Of a DNA stretch of 64,000 nt, positions 33,796-42,496 are shown one piece after another. Numbering within the stretch: position 1 is the stretch's first letter; the number at the start of each line of letters is the position of its first letter. The notes under the pieces were generated by a model. That model did not search any database. It was not told the DNA's origin and saw only the letters and a list, made by a program, of their open reading frames with translations. The stretch lies in assembly GCF_011074795.1 (NCBI RefSeq), contig NZ_JAAMPF010000023.1:1-64000 (forward strand), given 5' to 3'. Source of the stretch: Marinobacter salicampi. Its GTDB lineage: Bacteria > Pseudomonadota > Gammaproteobacteria > Pseudomonadales > Oleiphilaceae. The translations under genes and the position numbers were made by a program.

Positions 33796-34712
33796 GGCAA
33801 CGCCTCCAGACCGGCCCAGACCAGATCGACGAACGCCAACGGAAGCAACAGCACCCAGGCGATAGTGAGAAAACGATCCGGCGAAAATCTGGGAATGAGC
33901 TGCCCAAGAAGAAGTGCCATCGCGAGCACCACCATTGTTTTCAGAATCATCCAGACGAAGCCGGGTAATACCGGGCCGAGCCAGCCACCGAGAAAGGCCG
34001 TAGCACCGATTGCTGAGAAAGCGACCAGCATGACGGCCCGGCCCGCCTGCCATACCAGCCTTGCTCTACCGGAAGATTCCGACGACGTGCCCCCGGCAAG
34101 GTCGTTAGAGTCGGCAAAATTCAGCGGTCCCCAGAAACTGATGCCCAGACCCACCAGGAGAAACAAAGGCAGTCCCAGGGGCTGGCGAATCACATTCCAC
34201 AGGCCGGCCTGTGACTCCACAACGGCGGAGAACTGAAGCGATTCGGCCGGTAGCGCAACACCAATAAGCACAAACATGCTGACCAGCAGGTAGGACAGCC
34301 CAAGGGAAACGTACCGATAGGCGCCGAGCATGGAAAGATGGGCGTTGGCTGACCAGCCATGGAGGAAGATCACCACCGTGGCCAGAGGCTCCAGTGCGCC
34401 CCACAGTACGATGCCCGTAGTCAGGTCCACAGGCACCAGATTCTGGGACCAGGGCACCAAAGCAAGCCCCATGGCTGCCAGGGTCAAGTAAAGAACCGGT
34501 GCCAGGTGCCAGGCCATGGCGTCAGGCGCTTCGGTGGTATTGGCGGGCGCGACCCACAAGGAGGCCGCGCTGTAAAACGGCGCAGTGAACGGGTTACCGG
34601 CCCCGGAATGGCCAAGGGCATTGGCCCAGGCCCGGTTAATGATGGCGACCAGATAGACTCCGATCGCCAGAATGGCCATGACAAGCAAGGCATTGGTCAG
34701 CGACGCGGTCAT
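33792..34712 (-). CDS. nuoH: Divergent NuoH-like subunit
   Basis: A 306-residue membrane protein with eight helices. The loop that in normal NuoH is FDLPEAESELVAGY reads LNFADSNDLAGGTSSESSGR here, so most conserved carboxylates of the quinone channel are changed. SANAHLSMLGAYRYVSLGLS corresponds to the usual SNSKYALLGALR helix. The later FSAIGATAFLGGW is well conserved. Start ATG overlaps the upstream gene's TGA. NuoH normally joins the quinone chamber to the proton path; with these changes quinone chemistry is doubtful. Confidence 0.85.
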   Translation of the reverse strand: MTASLTNALLVMAILAIGVYLVAIINRAWANALGHSGAGNPFTAPFYSAASLWVAPANTTEAPDAMAWHLAPVLYLTLAAMGLALVPWSQNLVPVDLTTGIVLWGALEPLATVVIFLHGWSANAHLSMLGAYRYVSLGLSYLLVSMFVLIGVALPAESLQFSAVVESQAGLWNVIRQPLGLPLFLLVGLGISFWGPLNFADSNDLAGGTSSESSGRARLVWQAGRAVMLVAFSAIGATAFLGGWLGPVLPGFVWMILKTMVVLAMALLLGQLIPRFSPDRFLTIAWVLLLPLAFVDLVWAGLEALP

Positions 34713-35986
34713 AGTGTTCCCTCTGCCCCAGCCCCGGCACGTTGCACCGCGCTCAGGTCCAGGCTTGCCAGCACTGCCATGGCTTCACTCCACTCCAGCC
34801 CGGGCAGCAGGTCTTCCAGCATGGCAGTGCCATCTTCCGGCAACTGGCCGTCTCTGGATGCGCCACGAAGCAGCTCGACGCTTCTGGTATTGGAGGTTTT
34901 TACATGGCCTGGGCCAGCATCGTGGGCAAGCTGCAGCGATCGTTGTGCTTCCTCCAGCCATAACCACCAGCGTGCCGCGGCATCGCCTCGGTCCATAACC
35001 AGGGGTTTGAACCCAAGGGACCTGTAACCGTCATCGTCCACCCGGGCATCACTGCCCCGCCCGCAGGCCCTGGCGGCGACTCCGCCTGTCATCAGGGCCT
35101 GGCTATCGCCCAGAACCCCCTTATCAGCACCTGCCGATCTGTAAAAGCCTGTGTATATCAGTTGTTTCTTCAGCTTGTTTAGGGACTCACCCGGCTTCAG
35201 AGATCGGGCCTTGGCAAACACGGCATGCGCCACTGTCCCCGACTGATTGATCCAAAGGGCGTGGCCAAGCTGATGCAGGTAATGGCGGGCCCTGGCCAGT
35301 TCCAGTTCGGTAATTGAAACCGGACCTTCGAGAGCTTTTTCAAAAACCCCGGGCAGTAACGATGGGTAGGGTGTCGAGCAAACCTCGAAACTGGCGACAA
35401 CGTCGCCATGAAGGGTGACATTGGCCTCCAGGCCAGGGGGTAGAAAAGAGCAGAAGGGCCCGAGGCTGAACGCCATGGGGTCAAGCTGAAGGCCATCCCT
35501 GAGGTCATCAGTTGGCATGGCCATACTGCGGCCATAGGGTTTCCCCCCCATCATGCCCTCGCCGCCGTGTCCGATATCGCCAAGACCTTGCCAGGGTTCA
35601 GGCGGTTCGTCAGGGCACAGTGCCGGTTCGCCCCGGTGCTTACCGCTCAGCAGGTCAACCTGTAACTGATGGGCGACACGGCCAAGGTCATCGGCTTTAT
35701 CCAGTATAGTGGCGCCATCAGCCAGGCTGTCCAGCGGTTGTCCCTGCCACCAGATGCTGGCTGCGGGCCCCGGTAGCTGATCGTGAACCTTGCCGAAGGC
35801 CCGGTCAGTGGCTGGTGAAAGCTCCCCGGCCACCAGCAGAACACGGGCATGGCGAGGCGAAGCCACCCACTCGATGCGCGGGTCCAGCCCCATGGTCTGG
35901 ATGTCGGTACGCAGGTTGCCTGCCAGTAATGGATAGACTGGTACGGGGGCTTTGGCCGCGAGCTGGCGTAACCAGTTCATTGCCAT
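34709..35986 (-). CDS. Fused NuoB-like/NuoD-like protein without cofactor ligands
   Basis: A 425-residue soluble protein. Residues about 15-85 follow NuoB: ASPRHARVLLVAGELSPATD, then VHDQLPGPAASIWW, where NuoB has SPRQADLLIVAG, YDQMPEPKWV and the cluster cysteines. No Cys occurs before residue 124, so the N2 cluster cannot form. Residues about 165-425 follow NuoD: the usual HPSTHG turn is replaced by FCSFLPPGLEANVTLHGD; GGVAARACGRGSDARVDDDG matches GPVARASG; RWWLWLEEAQRSLQLA matches the YARFLVRMEEM helix; VLASLDLSAVQRAG matches the C-terminal SLD. A Gly/Met segment (GHGGEGMMGGKPYGR) links the halves. It may be a structural adapter replacing the electron-transfer arm. The assignment is by eye and needs a profile search. 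Confidence 0.65.
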   Translation of the reverse strand: MAMNWLRQLAAKAPVPVYPLLAGNLRTDIQTMGLDPRIEWVASPRHARVLLVAGELSPATDRAFGKVHDQLPGPAASIWWQGQPLDSLADGATILDKADDLGRVAHQLQVDLLSGKHRGEPALCPDEPPEPWQGLGDIGHGGEGMMGGKPYGRSMAMPTDDLRDGLQLDPMAFSLGPFCSFLPPGLEANVTLHGDVVASFEVCSTPYPSLLPGVFEKALEGPVSITELELARARHYLHQLGHALWINQSGTVAHAVFAKARSLKPGESLNKLKKQLIYTGFYRSAGADKGVLGDSQALMTGGVAARACGRGSDARVDDDGYRSLGFKPLVMDRGDAAARWWLWLEEAQRSLQLAHDAGPGHVKTSNTRSVELLRGASRDGQLPEDGTAMLEDLLPGLEWSEAMAVLASLDLSAVQRAGAGAEGTL

Positions 35987-36342
35987 TTAAAGGCCCCCTC
36001 TCGCCAACCGTAGATGATGCCAACAGAAAGGATGGCGAGGAACATCCCCATTTCGACCAGAGCTTTCATCCCCTCGGCGACGTAAACCACAGCCCATGGG
36101 TACATGAACATCATCTCCATCTCGAAGGCGATGAGCAGAAGTGTCATGGGATAGTAGCGGGCGTGAAAGCGGTTCCAGGCGTGATTTTCGGGGCTACCAC
36201 CGCCGAGAAAGGGAGCGCGCTGGGGCCATGGGGGGGCTGCCCGGTATTGCGGCTTTGTGATGGGGCGTCCGGACAGCCAGAGTCCGACAGCGAACGTCAG
36301 CAAGCCGATGATCAGCAGTGTCAGTAGTTCCGTCAGCTCCAT
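35977..36342 (-). CDS. nuoA: NuoA-like subunit, first gene of the operon
   Basis: A 121-residue protein with three hydrophobic helices. YYPMTLLLIAFEMEMMFMYP matches the NuoA helix normally reading FDLEIVFLFPWAV and keeps two acidic residues. The usual YECG loop is replaced by APFLGGGSPENHAWNRFHAR, so the Cys is absent. The start is ATG at 36342. Its stop overlaps the next gene by about ten bases. The repeats at 36372-36464 lie just upstream. Confidence 0.85.
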   Translation of the reverse strand: MELTELLTLLIIGLLTFAVGLWLSGRPITKPQYRAAPPWPQRAPFLGGGSPENHAWNRFHARYYPMTLLLIAFEMEMMFMYPWAVVYVAEGMKALVEMGMFLAILSVGIIYGWREGAFKWQ

Positions 36343-36371
36343 GACAGACTCTCCCTAGCTTTTCCTGGCAG

Positions 36372-36464
36372 GGACCTCGTTACCTCTATCGGGGCCTATA
36401 CCTTCCTATGGACCTAATACCTCTTATCGACCTGATATTTTATTGAACCTAACACCTCTATCGG
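36372..36464 (-). repeat. Four imperfect 20-bp direct repeats upstream of nuoA
   Basis: Read on the minus strand the consensus is about CGATAgAGGTatTAGGTCC. Copies lie at 36372-36392, 36393-36411 (weakest), 36410-36429 and 36445-36464 in the 274-base gap between nuoA and the J-like gene. They sit 30 to 120 bases before the nuoA start, where a regulator would bind. The rest of 36343-36616 is AT-richer than its surroundings and holds no gene. Confidence 0.6.
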
Positions 36465-36616
36465 TCGAAAATCATCGTGTATAAACTGTACCCTACTCCA
36501 TCTTGCGTGCGGGTCTCTATAAAACCTACTGATTCCGTTGCAGAAAATCAACGGACCCGTCCGGATTGGCCATTCCGGGAAGGCCAAAATCCCCTCCCCC
36601 TGCCCGGTCGGCAGTC

Positions 36617-37294
36617 TCAGCCACCGCCGCCCATACCGCCAAACATCGCGGTCAGAATGACGATACCCACAATCCATCCTATGATAGCCGGCCAAAAATT
36701 GACGATTTGCGGCTTTTGCTCCGCGAGCGTTTCGCCGCGGTCATCCGCTGAATCCGACGGGTCCTTCTCAGCCAGACTCCGGGCCTGACGTGAGGCGTCT
36801 GCCCAGCCAAACCAGTCGCCCAGGAACAGCGTTACATCGGCCGGGAAACTACCATTCTGGGCCATAGGGCGAACTTCCCGGGACAGGGCTTCGCTGAGCG
36901 CCGAGCGGATATGCTCCTGATCTGCCGGCGGTTCGGTGATGATGGCTCGCCATACATTGATGTCCCGACTCCTCGGTGGATCGTTGAGCAGCGCCCGCAC
37001 CTGTACTACTGTGTCGTGGACTAACTGCCGCTCATTGGCATCAAGCTCACGGTCACTGCCGTTGCCGGAGGAGTCGGGCCGCGGCGTTGCAACGTCGTGA
37101 CGGGAGCTGCTGCTCTCGACGGGCTGTTGGGCAGGCGACGTTGCCAGGCCAGCGTCCATCAGGGCTTCCTGGTAGGCCTGCTGGAGTTCCTGGTGTTGCT
37201 CATCGGAAGCGAACTTCTGCTGCCGGGCAAACGCCTGCTCGATGGCGTCCTTGTCTCGGGTCGGCTCAATGCCCAGTATTTCCCAACAATTCAT
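36617..37294 (-). CDS. J-like domain membrane protein
   Basis: A 225-residue protein. The N-terminus (NCWEILGIEPTRDKDAIEQA) looks like the start of a J domain, but the HPD tripeptide is missing: the loop reads RQQKFASDEQHQELQQAY. A disordered Ser/Pro linker (55-85) leads to a helical domain, and a single C-terminal helix (FWPAIIGWIVGIVILTAMFG) followed by GGMGGGG anchors it. It is transcribed in the same direction as the complex I-like operon and ends 274 bases before it. Likely a membrane scaffold or assembly factor; not an active Hsp40. Confidence 0.6.
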   Translation of the reverse strand: MNCWEILGIEPTRDKDAIEQAFARQQKFASDEQHQELQQAYQEALMDAGLATSPAQQPVESSSSRHDVATPRPDSSGNGSDRELDANERQLVHDTVVQVRALLNDPPRSRDINVWRAIITEPPADQEHIRSALSEALSREVRPMAQNGSFPADVTLFLGDWFGWADASRQARSLAEKDPSDSADDRGETLAEQKPQIVNFWPAIIGWIVGIVILTAMFGGMGGGG

Positions 37295-37465
37295 CGTGGC
37301 GCACTCTGATACCGGAGCGTTTTAAGTGAGGTTAAGTAAGACACAACAACGGGACCTTTCGTAGTATTGGCGGGCCGGATGGTGGCCGCTGCCGTTCAAT
37401 GAACAATAAACACACCGGCATGGTGTGTAAACGGTTTTGATGAGCCAGACTAACCTGTTAGCCGG

Positions 37466-38833
37466 CTAGTCTGAGCTGACAGCCTCACGCATGGTGACAA
37501 ACTCTTCTGCCGAGGTGGGGTGGACGCCAAGAGTACAGTCAAAGTGGGCTTTGGTAGCCCCTGCTTTCATGGCAACCGCGAGGCCCTGCACAATCTCGCC
37601 CGCATCCGGTCCCACCATATGGGCGCCGAGCACCCGGTCGGTGCTGTCCTCTACCACCAGTTTCATCAGGCTGCGCTCGTCCCGCCCGCTCAGGGTATGC
37701 TTCATCGGCTTGAACGCCGTACGGTAGATTCGCAATTTGCCATAAGACTTTCGGGCTTCTTCCTCGGTCAGTCCTACGGTCCCTATGTTGGGCTGGCAGA
37801 ACACAGCCGTGGGGATGCAGGTGTAGTCCATCGTACCCTCGCCATCTCCGAACAGCCGACGGGACAGAACCATGGCCTGGCCCAGGGCCACCGGTGTCAG
37901 CTGCGGCGTTCCGATCAGGTCGCCCAATGCTGTAATCGATGGCACCTCGGTCTGGAAATGGTCATCAACCACAACGTGGCCGGCTGAGCTAAGCTGAACG
38001 CCCAACTCCTCCAGGTTCAGGCCATCGACCAGGGCCCGTCGGCCGGTGGCAGCCATAACAAGCCCGGTGGTCATCTGGGAACCATCCGACAGGGCGATGG
38101 AGTAACTGGCACCTTCGGAGCTGACCGAGTCTATGGTGACGCCAAACCGGAGATCGACCCCTTTCTTGCGCATTTCGTCCGCCATGAAGCTGCGAATATC
38201 CTCGTCAAAGCCCCGCAGGAAGAGCTCGCCCCGATACAGAAGCGTTGTTTCGACGCCAAGACCGGCCAGTATTCCCGCAAATTCAACCGCAATGTAACCA
38301 CCGCCCCAGACCACGGCTGTCCGGGGTAATTGGGGCAGATAAAACATCTCATTGGAGGTGAGAATGCATTCCTTGCCGGGGATATCAGGTGTCACCGGCC
38401 AGCTTCCGGTTGCAATGGTGATATGCCGGGCGGAGAGTTTCCTGTCCCCGACTGCCACGGTATGGGGATCAACAAGGGCGGCAGTGCCCTCGATAATCGT
38501 GACACCCGCGCCTTCCAGCAGGCGACGGTAAATGCCGTTCAGGCGCTCGATCTCGGTGTTCTTGTTGGCAACAAGGGTTGGCCAGTCGAACCGGATCTGG
38601 TCTTTAGGTACGCTCCAGCCATAACCCCCTGCGTCCTCTATGTCCTCTCCCATGTGCGAGCCGTAGACAAACAGTTTCTTGGGCACACAACCCACATTCA
38701 CGCAGGTGCCGCCCAGGTAGCGGGACTCGATCACTGCGACTTTGACACCCCTCTGGGCAGACATGCGGGCAAGCCTAACCCCGCCGGACCCGGCGCCAAT
38801 AACGATCAGGTCGTAATCATGGTTGTCAGACAC
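37466..38833 (-). CDS. gor: Glutathione-disulfide reductase
   Basis: A 455-residue FAD-dependent disulfide reductase that keeps glutathione reduced using NADPH. The FAD motif is VIGAGSGGVRLARMSAQRG; the redox pair Cys44/Cys49 is in GGTCVNVGCVPKK; the active-site His is in GVHPTSAEEF near the C-terminus. The NADPH domain has VVWGGGYIAVEFAGILAGLG. Length and motifs are normal. It starts at 38833 and appears to be monocistronic. Confidence 0.92.
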   Translation of the reverse strand: MSDNHDYDLIVIGAGSGGVRLARMSAQRGVKVAVIESRYLGGTCVNVGCVPKKLFVYGSHMGEDIEDAGGYGWSVPKDQIRFDWPTLVANKNTEIERLNGIYRRLLEGAGVTIIEGTAALVDPHTVAVGDRKLSARHITIATGSWPVTPDIPGKECILTSNEMFYLPQLPRTAVVWGGGYIAVEFAGILAGLGVETTLLYRGELFLRGFDEDIRSFMADEMRKKGVDLRFGVTIDSVSSEGASYSIALSDGSQMTTGLVMAATGRRALVDGLNLEELGVQLSSAGHVVVDDHFQTEVPSITALGDLIGTPQLTPVALGQAMVLSRRLFGDGEGTMDYTCIPTAVFCQPNIGTVGLTEEEARKSYGKLRIYRTAFKPMKHTLSGRDERSLMKLVVEDSTDRVLGAHMVGPDAGEIVQGLAVAMKAGATKAHFDCTLGVHPTSAEEFVTMREAVSSD

Positions 38834-38877
38834 ATCGACTCCTTTGAACTGCAGTTCTGTGGGATTTTCAAGCTGGA

Positions 38878-39540
38878 CTAAGCGGAGTGGACCTTACCGA
38901 TGACAGGCCCCACCTCCCGGAACAATACGTGGTCTTCGTGTTCACCCAGCTGTAGTTTCCCCAGGCTGCGAAAGCCCAGAGACTCGTAAAATTGCAGGTA
39001 AGCACTATTGCCGGTATCAAGCACCAGGCCGCTTCCTTTTGGGTTTTCTGCACAGAAACCCTCAACCGTTTCCAGTAACAGGCGGCCGAATCCGCGGTTC
39101 TGGTATTTGGGATGCACACCCATTAGTGGTAGCTGATGAGTCTGGGCTTCTGGCAGCATCTGCTTGATCTGCTCATGGTAATCGAGATAGCGCCGGGTGG
39201 AAGAAAACCCGGCGGTAAGCACCATCCTCAGGCGCCAGCTGAACTGGTCCGCCAGATTCATCCGCAGATCAGGATCACCCACAAAGGCAACCGCAATCAG
39301 GGTATCATTCAGTAGCAGGCCGATAGCATCCTGGCGCAGGTCGAAGTACAGACTGATCAGTTCGCGGATAGTGGCGCGTACCCGTTGCTCATAGCCCGGC
39401 CTTCGATGATCGAAGAGATAATGAAACGTCGGTTCGTGGCGATAGGCCTGAAACAGTATGGATTTGGCTTCGCTGATCGCCGTCTCATCCAGCCTTACGA
39501 TAACCGGCTCTGTCTTCTTTTTATTATTGTCTTGTGCCAT
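38878..39540 (-). CDS. GNAT-family N-acetyltransferase
   Basis: A 220-residue acetyltransferase. Motif A, VHPKYQNRGFGRLLLETV, binds the acetyl-CoA pyrophosphate; motif B includes LDTGNSAYLQFYESLGFRSL. The N-terminal half (FQAYRHEPTFHYLFDHR onward) is longer than the minimal GNAT fold and similar to a group that acts on small molecules or antibiotics. Substrate unknown. The gene is downstream of gspM, separated by about 57 bases, and may be read through from it. Confidence 0.8.
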   Translation of the reverse strand: MAQDNNKKKTEPVIVRLDETAISEAKSILFQAYRHEPTFHYLFDHRRPGYEQRVRATIRELISLYFDLRQDAIGLLLNDTLIAVAFVGDPDLRMNLADQFSWRLRMVLTAGFSSTRRYLDYHEQIKQMLPEAQTHQLPLMGVHPKYQNRGFGRLLLETVEGFCAENPKGSGLVLDTGNSAYLQFYESLGFRSLGKLQLGEHEDHVLFREVGPVIGKVHSA

Positions 39541-39597
39541 GCCTCAACTCCACTCGCTGTCGTTGTTAGCCCAAGTCCACCAAGACCAAGGCGAGGT

Positions 39598-40122
39598 TTA
39601 TATCTGCAGGGTCAGGCGTGCGGATACCTGCCCAGGCTGGTCACTGCTGTCCAGTGCCGCCTGGTCCACCAAGATGCCGTGATCCGTATTAAGCGCTTCC
39701 AGCCACGCCGCCACCTGGCTGAAGGGCACATTTTCAAGCCATACCCTGAGGGCATTTTCCCCGCTGGGCTCGAAGCGTTGCAGGGCAATGCCAGCCTCCC
39801 TGGCGCTACTGGTAACCGTAGACATCAGAGCCCGGCCGCTGGTGATTCGGTTACTGCCCTTTTGATCACCGCGATTTTCTGACAGTTGGGCAATGGCAGC
39901 CCGATTGTTCTCCATCCACACCACCAGTGACTGGGCACGCTCGTGCGCCAACTCTGCGTTGTCGTGAAAACCGGCAACCGGGCGCCAGACTGCAAAGTAC
40001 AACAGTGCCAGCAAAAGCGCGACGGCCATAAGCCACAGTGCTTTCTGATCCCGCTGGGACAACTGGTCATACTGGGCGACCAGCTTCTGCAATGAAGGAT
40101 TTTCCCTGAGTTTCGCCAGCAT
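39598..40122 (-). CDS. gspM: Type II secretion protein M
   Basis: A 174-residue bitopic inner-membrane protein. One helix (LWLMAVALLLALLYFAVW) at about 29-47 follows a short cytoplasmic N-terminus; the rest is a ferredoxin-like periplasmic domain with a coiled coil. It pairs with GspL to stabilise the assembly platform. The start is the ATG at 40122, 4 bases after the gspL stop. Confidence 0.85.
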   Translation of the reverse strand: MLAKLRENPSLQKLVAQYDQLSQRDQKALWLMAVALLLALLYFAVWRPVAGFHDNAELAHERAQSLVVWMENNRAAIAQLSENRGDQKGSNRITSGRALMSTVTSSAREAGIALQRFEPSGENALRVWLENVPFSQVAAWLEALNTDHGILVDQAALDSSDQPGQVSARLTLQI

Positions 40123-40125
40123 GTA

Positions 40126-41430
40126 TCAGCCTCCTGAAATCGTAAGCCGGCCACGTGCGCCGGACGCTTCGTTGACGACCGAGCCAATGTTGGCATCAAG
40201 TCCCTGCTGGTTCAGCCCTGTGCGCAACGCACTGAGCTTACTGTAGTCATCCGCACGCAGATCTACCACCAACTCGCCTCGTGCGCGGCTGTAATTGATG
40301 CTGTTGAACTGGACGCTGTCGTTGGCAGGCAGCATCGAATACTGCTGTCCGGTACGCTTCATCAAGGCCAAAAAGTCCTCCCTCGGCCCGTCCTGGCTCG
40401 CTACCCGAAGCTCGCCGAGGAGCACGTTTTTGACGTTGCCGGCGTGGGTGCGGGTATCCTGGGGAAAGGCGTCCCGGTAAACCGACATCGCCTGGGCATT
40501 GAGGTCCTCTGCTTTGGCCTGGTGATAAAAGCCCAGGCCCAGTTCTACGCCCAGCTGAAGCACGAACCAGAGGCCTGCAATGGCGATTACCGGTCGCCAG
40601 GGCCGCCAGGCGCCTCCGTTCTCGTTGCTGATGGCAAACCCACCCTGACACAGGTTAACGGGCTGGCAATAGTGATGATGATGGGCATGCGCCAGCAGTT
40701 CCAGTGGCATCAGCTCCAGGGTCTGATGGCTGACCACCAGGCGCCGGGAATTGCTCAGGCTCGTCAGTAGCGGTTTTTGATGATCAAGCTCTTGCTGGGT
40801 GCCGAAAACGGCTACCCGAACCTCCGCCACCACTTCATCCTCCGAGGGCGCAGCGAGGGTATCTGAAAAGATTTCGAGGTTGGCTATCTGCATTTTCAGC
40901 CATTCGCCCTGGCGACTGGCCAGCAGAGCAGAGGTGCCGTCCAGGCAGATACTCCAGTCCTGATCGTTTACCGGCAGAAGACTGGCATCGGGGAATATGG
41001 CTTCCAGCCGCACATGATCCCAATCCCGGAACAGAGCCATCCAGGACGCCATTCGCTGGCGGTCGATTGCCGCCACCCGGAAACCCTCGTTACCCCGGCC
41101 ACCCAGGGCCAGATGCATGGATTCGACATCCTGGGCCAGTTGCTCTTCCACGGCAAATGGCAATGCCTGACGGATGTAGCGTTCCTGTTTGGCCGGAATA
41201 TTGGCAAAACAGAAAAGCGCTTCGTCACCTGGAATGAGACCGATGAGCCTGACGTGTTCAAGGGCATTTTGACCCAGGGTCTGTTCGATGTGCGCCCTGG
41301 TGTCGCCCGTTCCCTGAGCCTGCACGTCGCCGCTCGCGTCCAGCAGAACCCAGTTGAACAGCTGACCGTCCGGTTCGGTATCCAGGTCAGCAAAGGGCGG
41401 TACCGGTCGGGCGTACAGGCGATATGACAT
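40126..41430 (-). CDS. gspL: Type II secretion protein L
   Basis: 434 residues from the ATG at 41430 (MSYRLYARPVPPF); the in-frame ATG at 41490 lies inside gspK and lacks a site. The N-terminal cytoplasmic actin-like domain contacts GspE; a helix (VIAIAGLWFVLQLGVELGL) crosses the membrane; a periplasmic domain ends with GRLTISGG. Two unusual features are a His-rich stretch (LLAHAHHHHYCQPVN) and a short linker to the helix. Confidence 0.85.
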   Translation of the reverse strand: MSYRLYARPVPPFADLDTEPDGQLFNWVLLDASGDVQAQGTGDTRAHIEQTLGQNALEHVRLIGLIPGDEALFCFANIPAKQERYIRQALPFAVEEQLAQDVESMHLALGGRGNEGFRVAAIDRQRMASWMALFRDWDHVRLEAIFPDASLLPVNDQDWSICLDGTSALLASRQGEWLKMQIANLEIFSDTLAAPSEDEVVAEVRVAVFGTQQELDHQKPLLTSLSNSRRLVVSHQTLELMPLELLAHAHHHHYCQPVNLCQGGFAISNENGGAWRPWRPVIAIAGLWFVLQLGVELGLGFYHQAKAEDLNAQAMSVYRDAFPQDTRTHAGNVKNVLLGELRVASQDGPREDFLALMKRTGQQYSMLPANDSVQFNSINYSRARGELVVDLRADDYSKLSALRTGLNQQGLDANIGSVVNEASGARGRLTISGG

Positions 41431-41470
41431 GCTTCCGAGTCCTCGAGTGGGGAAGGTGTTCCGGTATAAA

Positions 41471-42496
41471 TCAGTTGTCCGACACCGCAAATCGCTCTTT
41501 TGTGATGCGATTCTTCTGGCCGGTGTCCCGTCGGACGGTGGAAAGCTCTCCGGCGGGGCTGCGATATATTGTGCTGACCAGATTCACAACCCGGTCATCG
41601 TAGGTAATCCGGGAGGCGACTTCAAAAAAATGCGTCTTCAGGGTCAGGCCTTCCGCTTTCAGTCCCAATCCGGCGAATTCGGGCAGCGCCAGAAAGTCCT
41701 GTACCGTTTCAAAGCGCTCATCTTCCCTCTGGGCAACCACGGACTCTGCCTGGGCTTCGGTAAGCTCCGGATGCAGCGCCTGGATCACCGCCTGGGGCGC
41801 CATATTAACATTGATGCCGGCGCCAGACACAGGTAATGCCGCCACATGAAGGCTCAGCAGCTGGTAGTCATCCTCGGAAATGCCTTCGAGCAAGCGCAGC
41901 TCGGTAACACTGGTAAAAGGCTGGTTCGCCGCCCGATAGGCCGGATTCTGGAGCAGGTATTGGCCATCTTCGGCACCGTAGGCACTGATGGTTTCATCGT
42001 TGGGGTCGATCCAGTCAATGATGGCATCCACGCTCAGGTTGCCGATGCCAAGAACCTCGATAAGCCGCGTCAGGCGCTCGCGGGTGACCTCGTCGGGCTG
42101 ACCTTGGGGGTTGACCAGATCGTTCAGGTTGATGCGGCCACCGAGGTCATCTATCTGAACCTCCACGACTCCATTATCCAGCGGCAACACGGCAGAGTAC
42201 CGGGCCCAGGCTTCATTGGGGCTGTCGATGAAAAGATTGTCCTCGCGGTCCGCTTCAAAATCCCTGAACAGGATCTGACCGGCAAAGGCTTCTGCCCCAA
42301 GGGCAATGCTGTAGCCCTGACTTTGGGCCAGGTAATGACCCGCCTTGTAGATCCGCACGCTCTGGTGTTTTGTCATACCGCCGGCAAGCATGACCACCAG
42401 GGCCATGGCCAGAAGAACCATGATCAGGGCCACGCCGCCCTGCTTGCGGACTGTGACTGCGGCAGACCCGGTGCATCTATGAGTGAAGCCCGTCAC
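41471..42496 (-). CDS. gspK: Type II secretion minor pseudopilin K
   Basis: A 341-residue pseudopilin. A short leader ends at G in RKQGGVALIMVLLAMALVVM, the prepilin peptidase site and hydrophobic helix; position 5 is not the usual Glu, as is normal for GspK. The large alpha domain (residues about 60-300) contains GGRINLNDLVN and INVNMAPQAVIQ. It caps the pseudopilus with GspI and GspJ. Its start overlaps the gspJ stop by four bases. Confidence 0.88.
   Translation of the reverse strand: MTGFTHRCTGSAAVTVRKQGGVALIMVLLAMALVVMLAGGMTKHQSVRIYKAGHYLAQSQGYSIALGAEAFAGQILFRDFEADREDNLFIDSPNEAWARYSAVLPLDNGVVEVQIDDLGGRINLNDLVNPQGQPDEVTRERLTRLIEVLGIGNLSVDAIIDWIDPNDETISAYGAEDGQYLLQNPAYRAANQPFTSVTELRLLEGISEDDYQLLSLHVAALPVSGAGINVNMAPQAVIQALHPELTEAQAESVVAQREDERFETVQDFLALPEFAGLGLKAEGLTLKTHFFEVASRITYDDRVVNLVSTIYRSPAGELSTVRRDTGQKNRITKERFAVSDN

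Noticed and set aside
34709..35986. Naming the 425-residue protein NuoG or NuoC
   Set aside because: It shows no Fe-S cysteines of NuoG, and the NuoB- and NuoD-like segments fit better.
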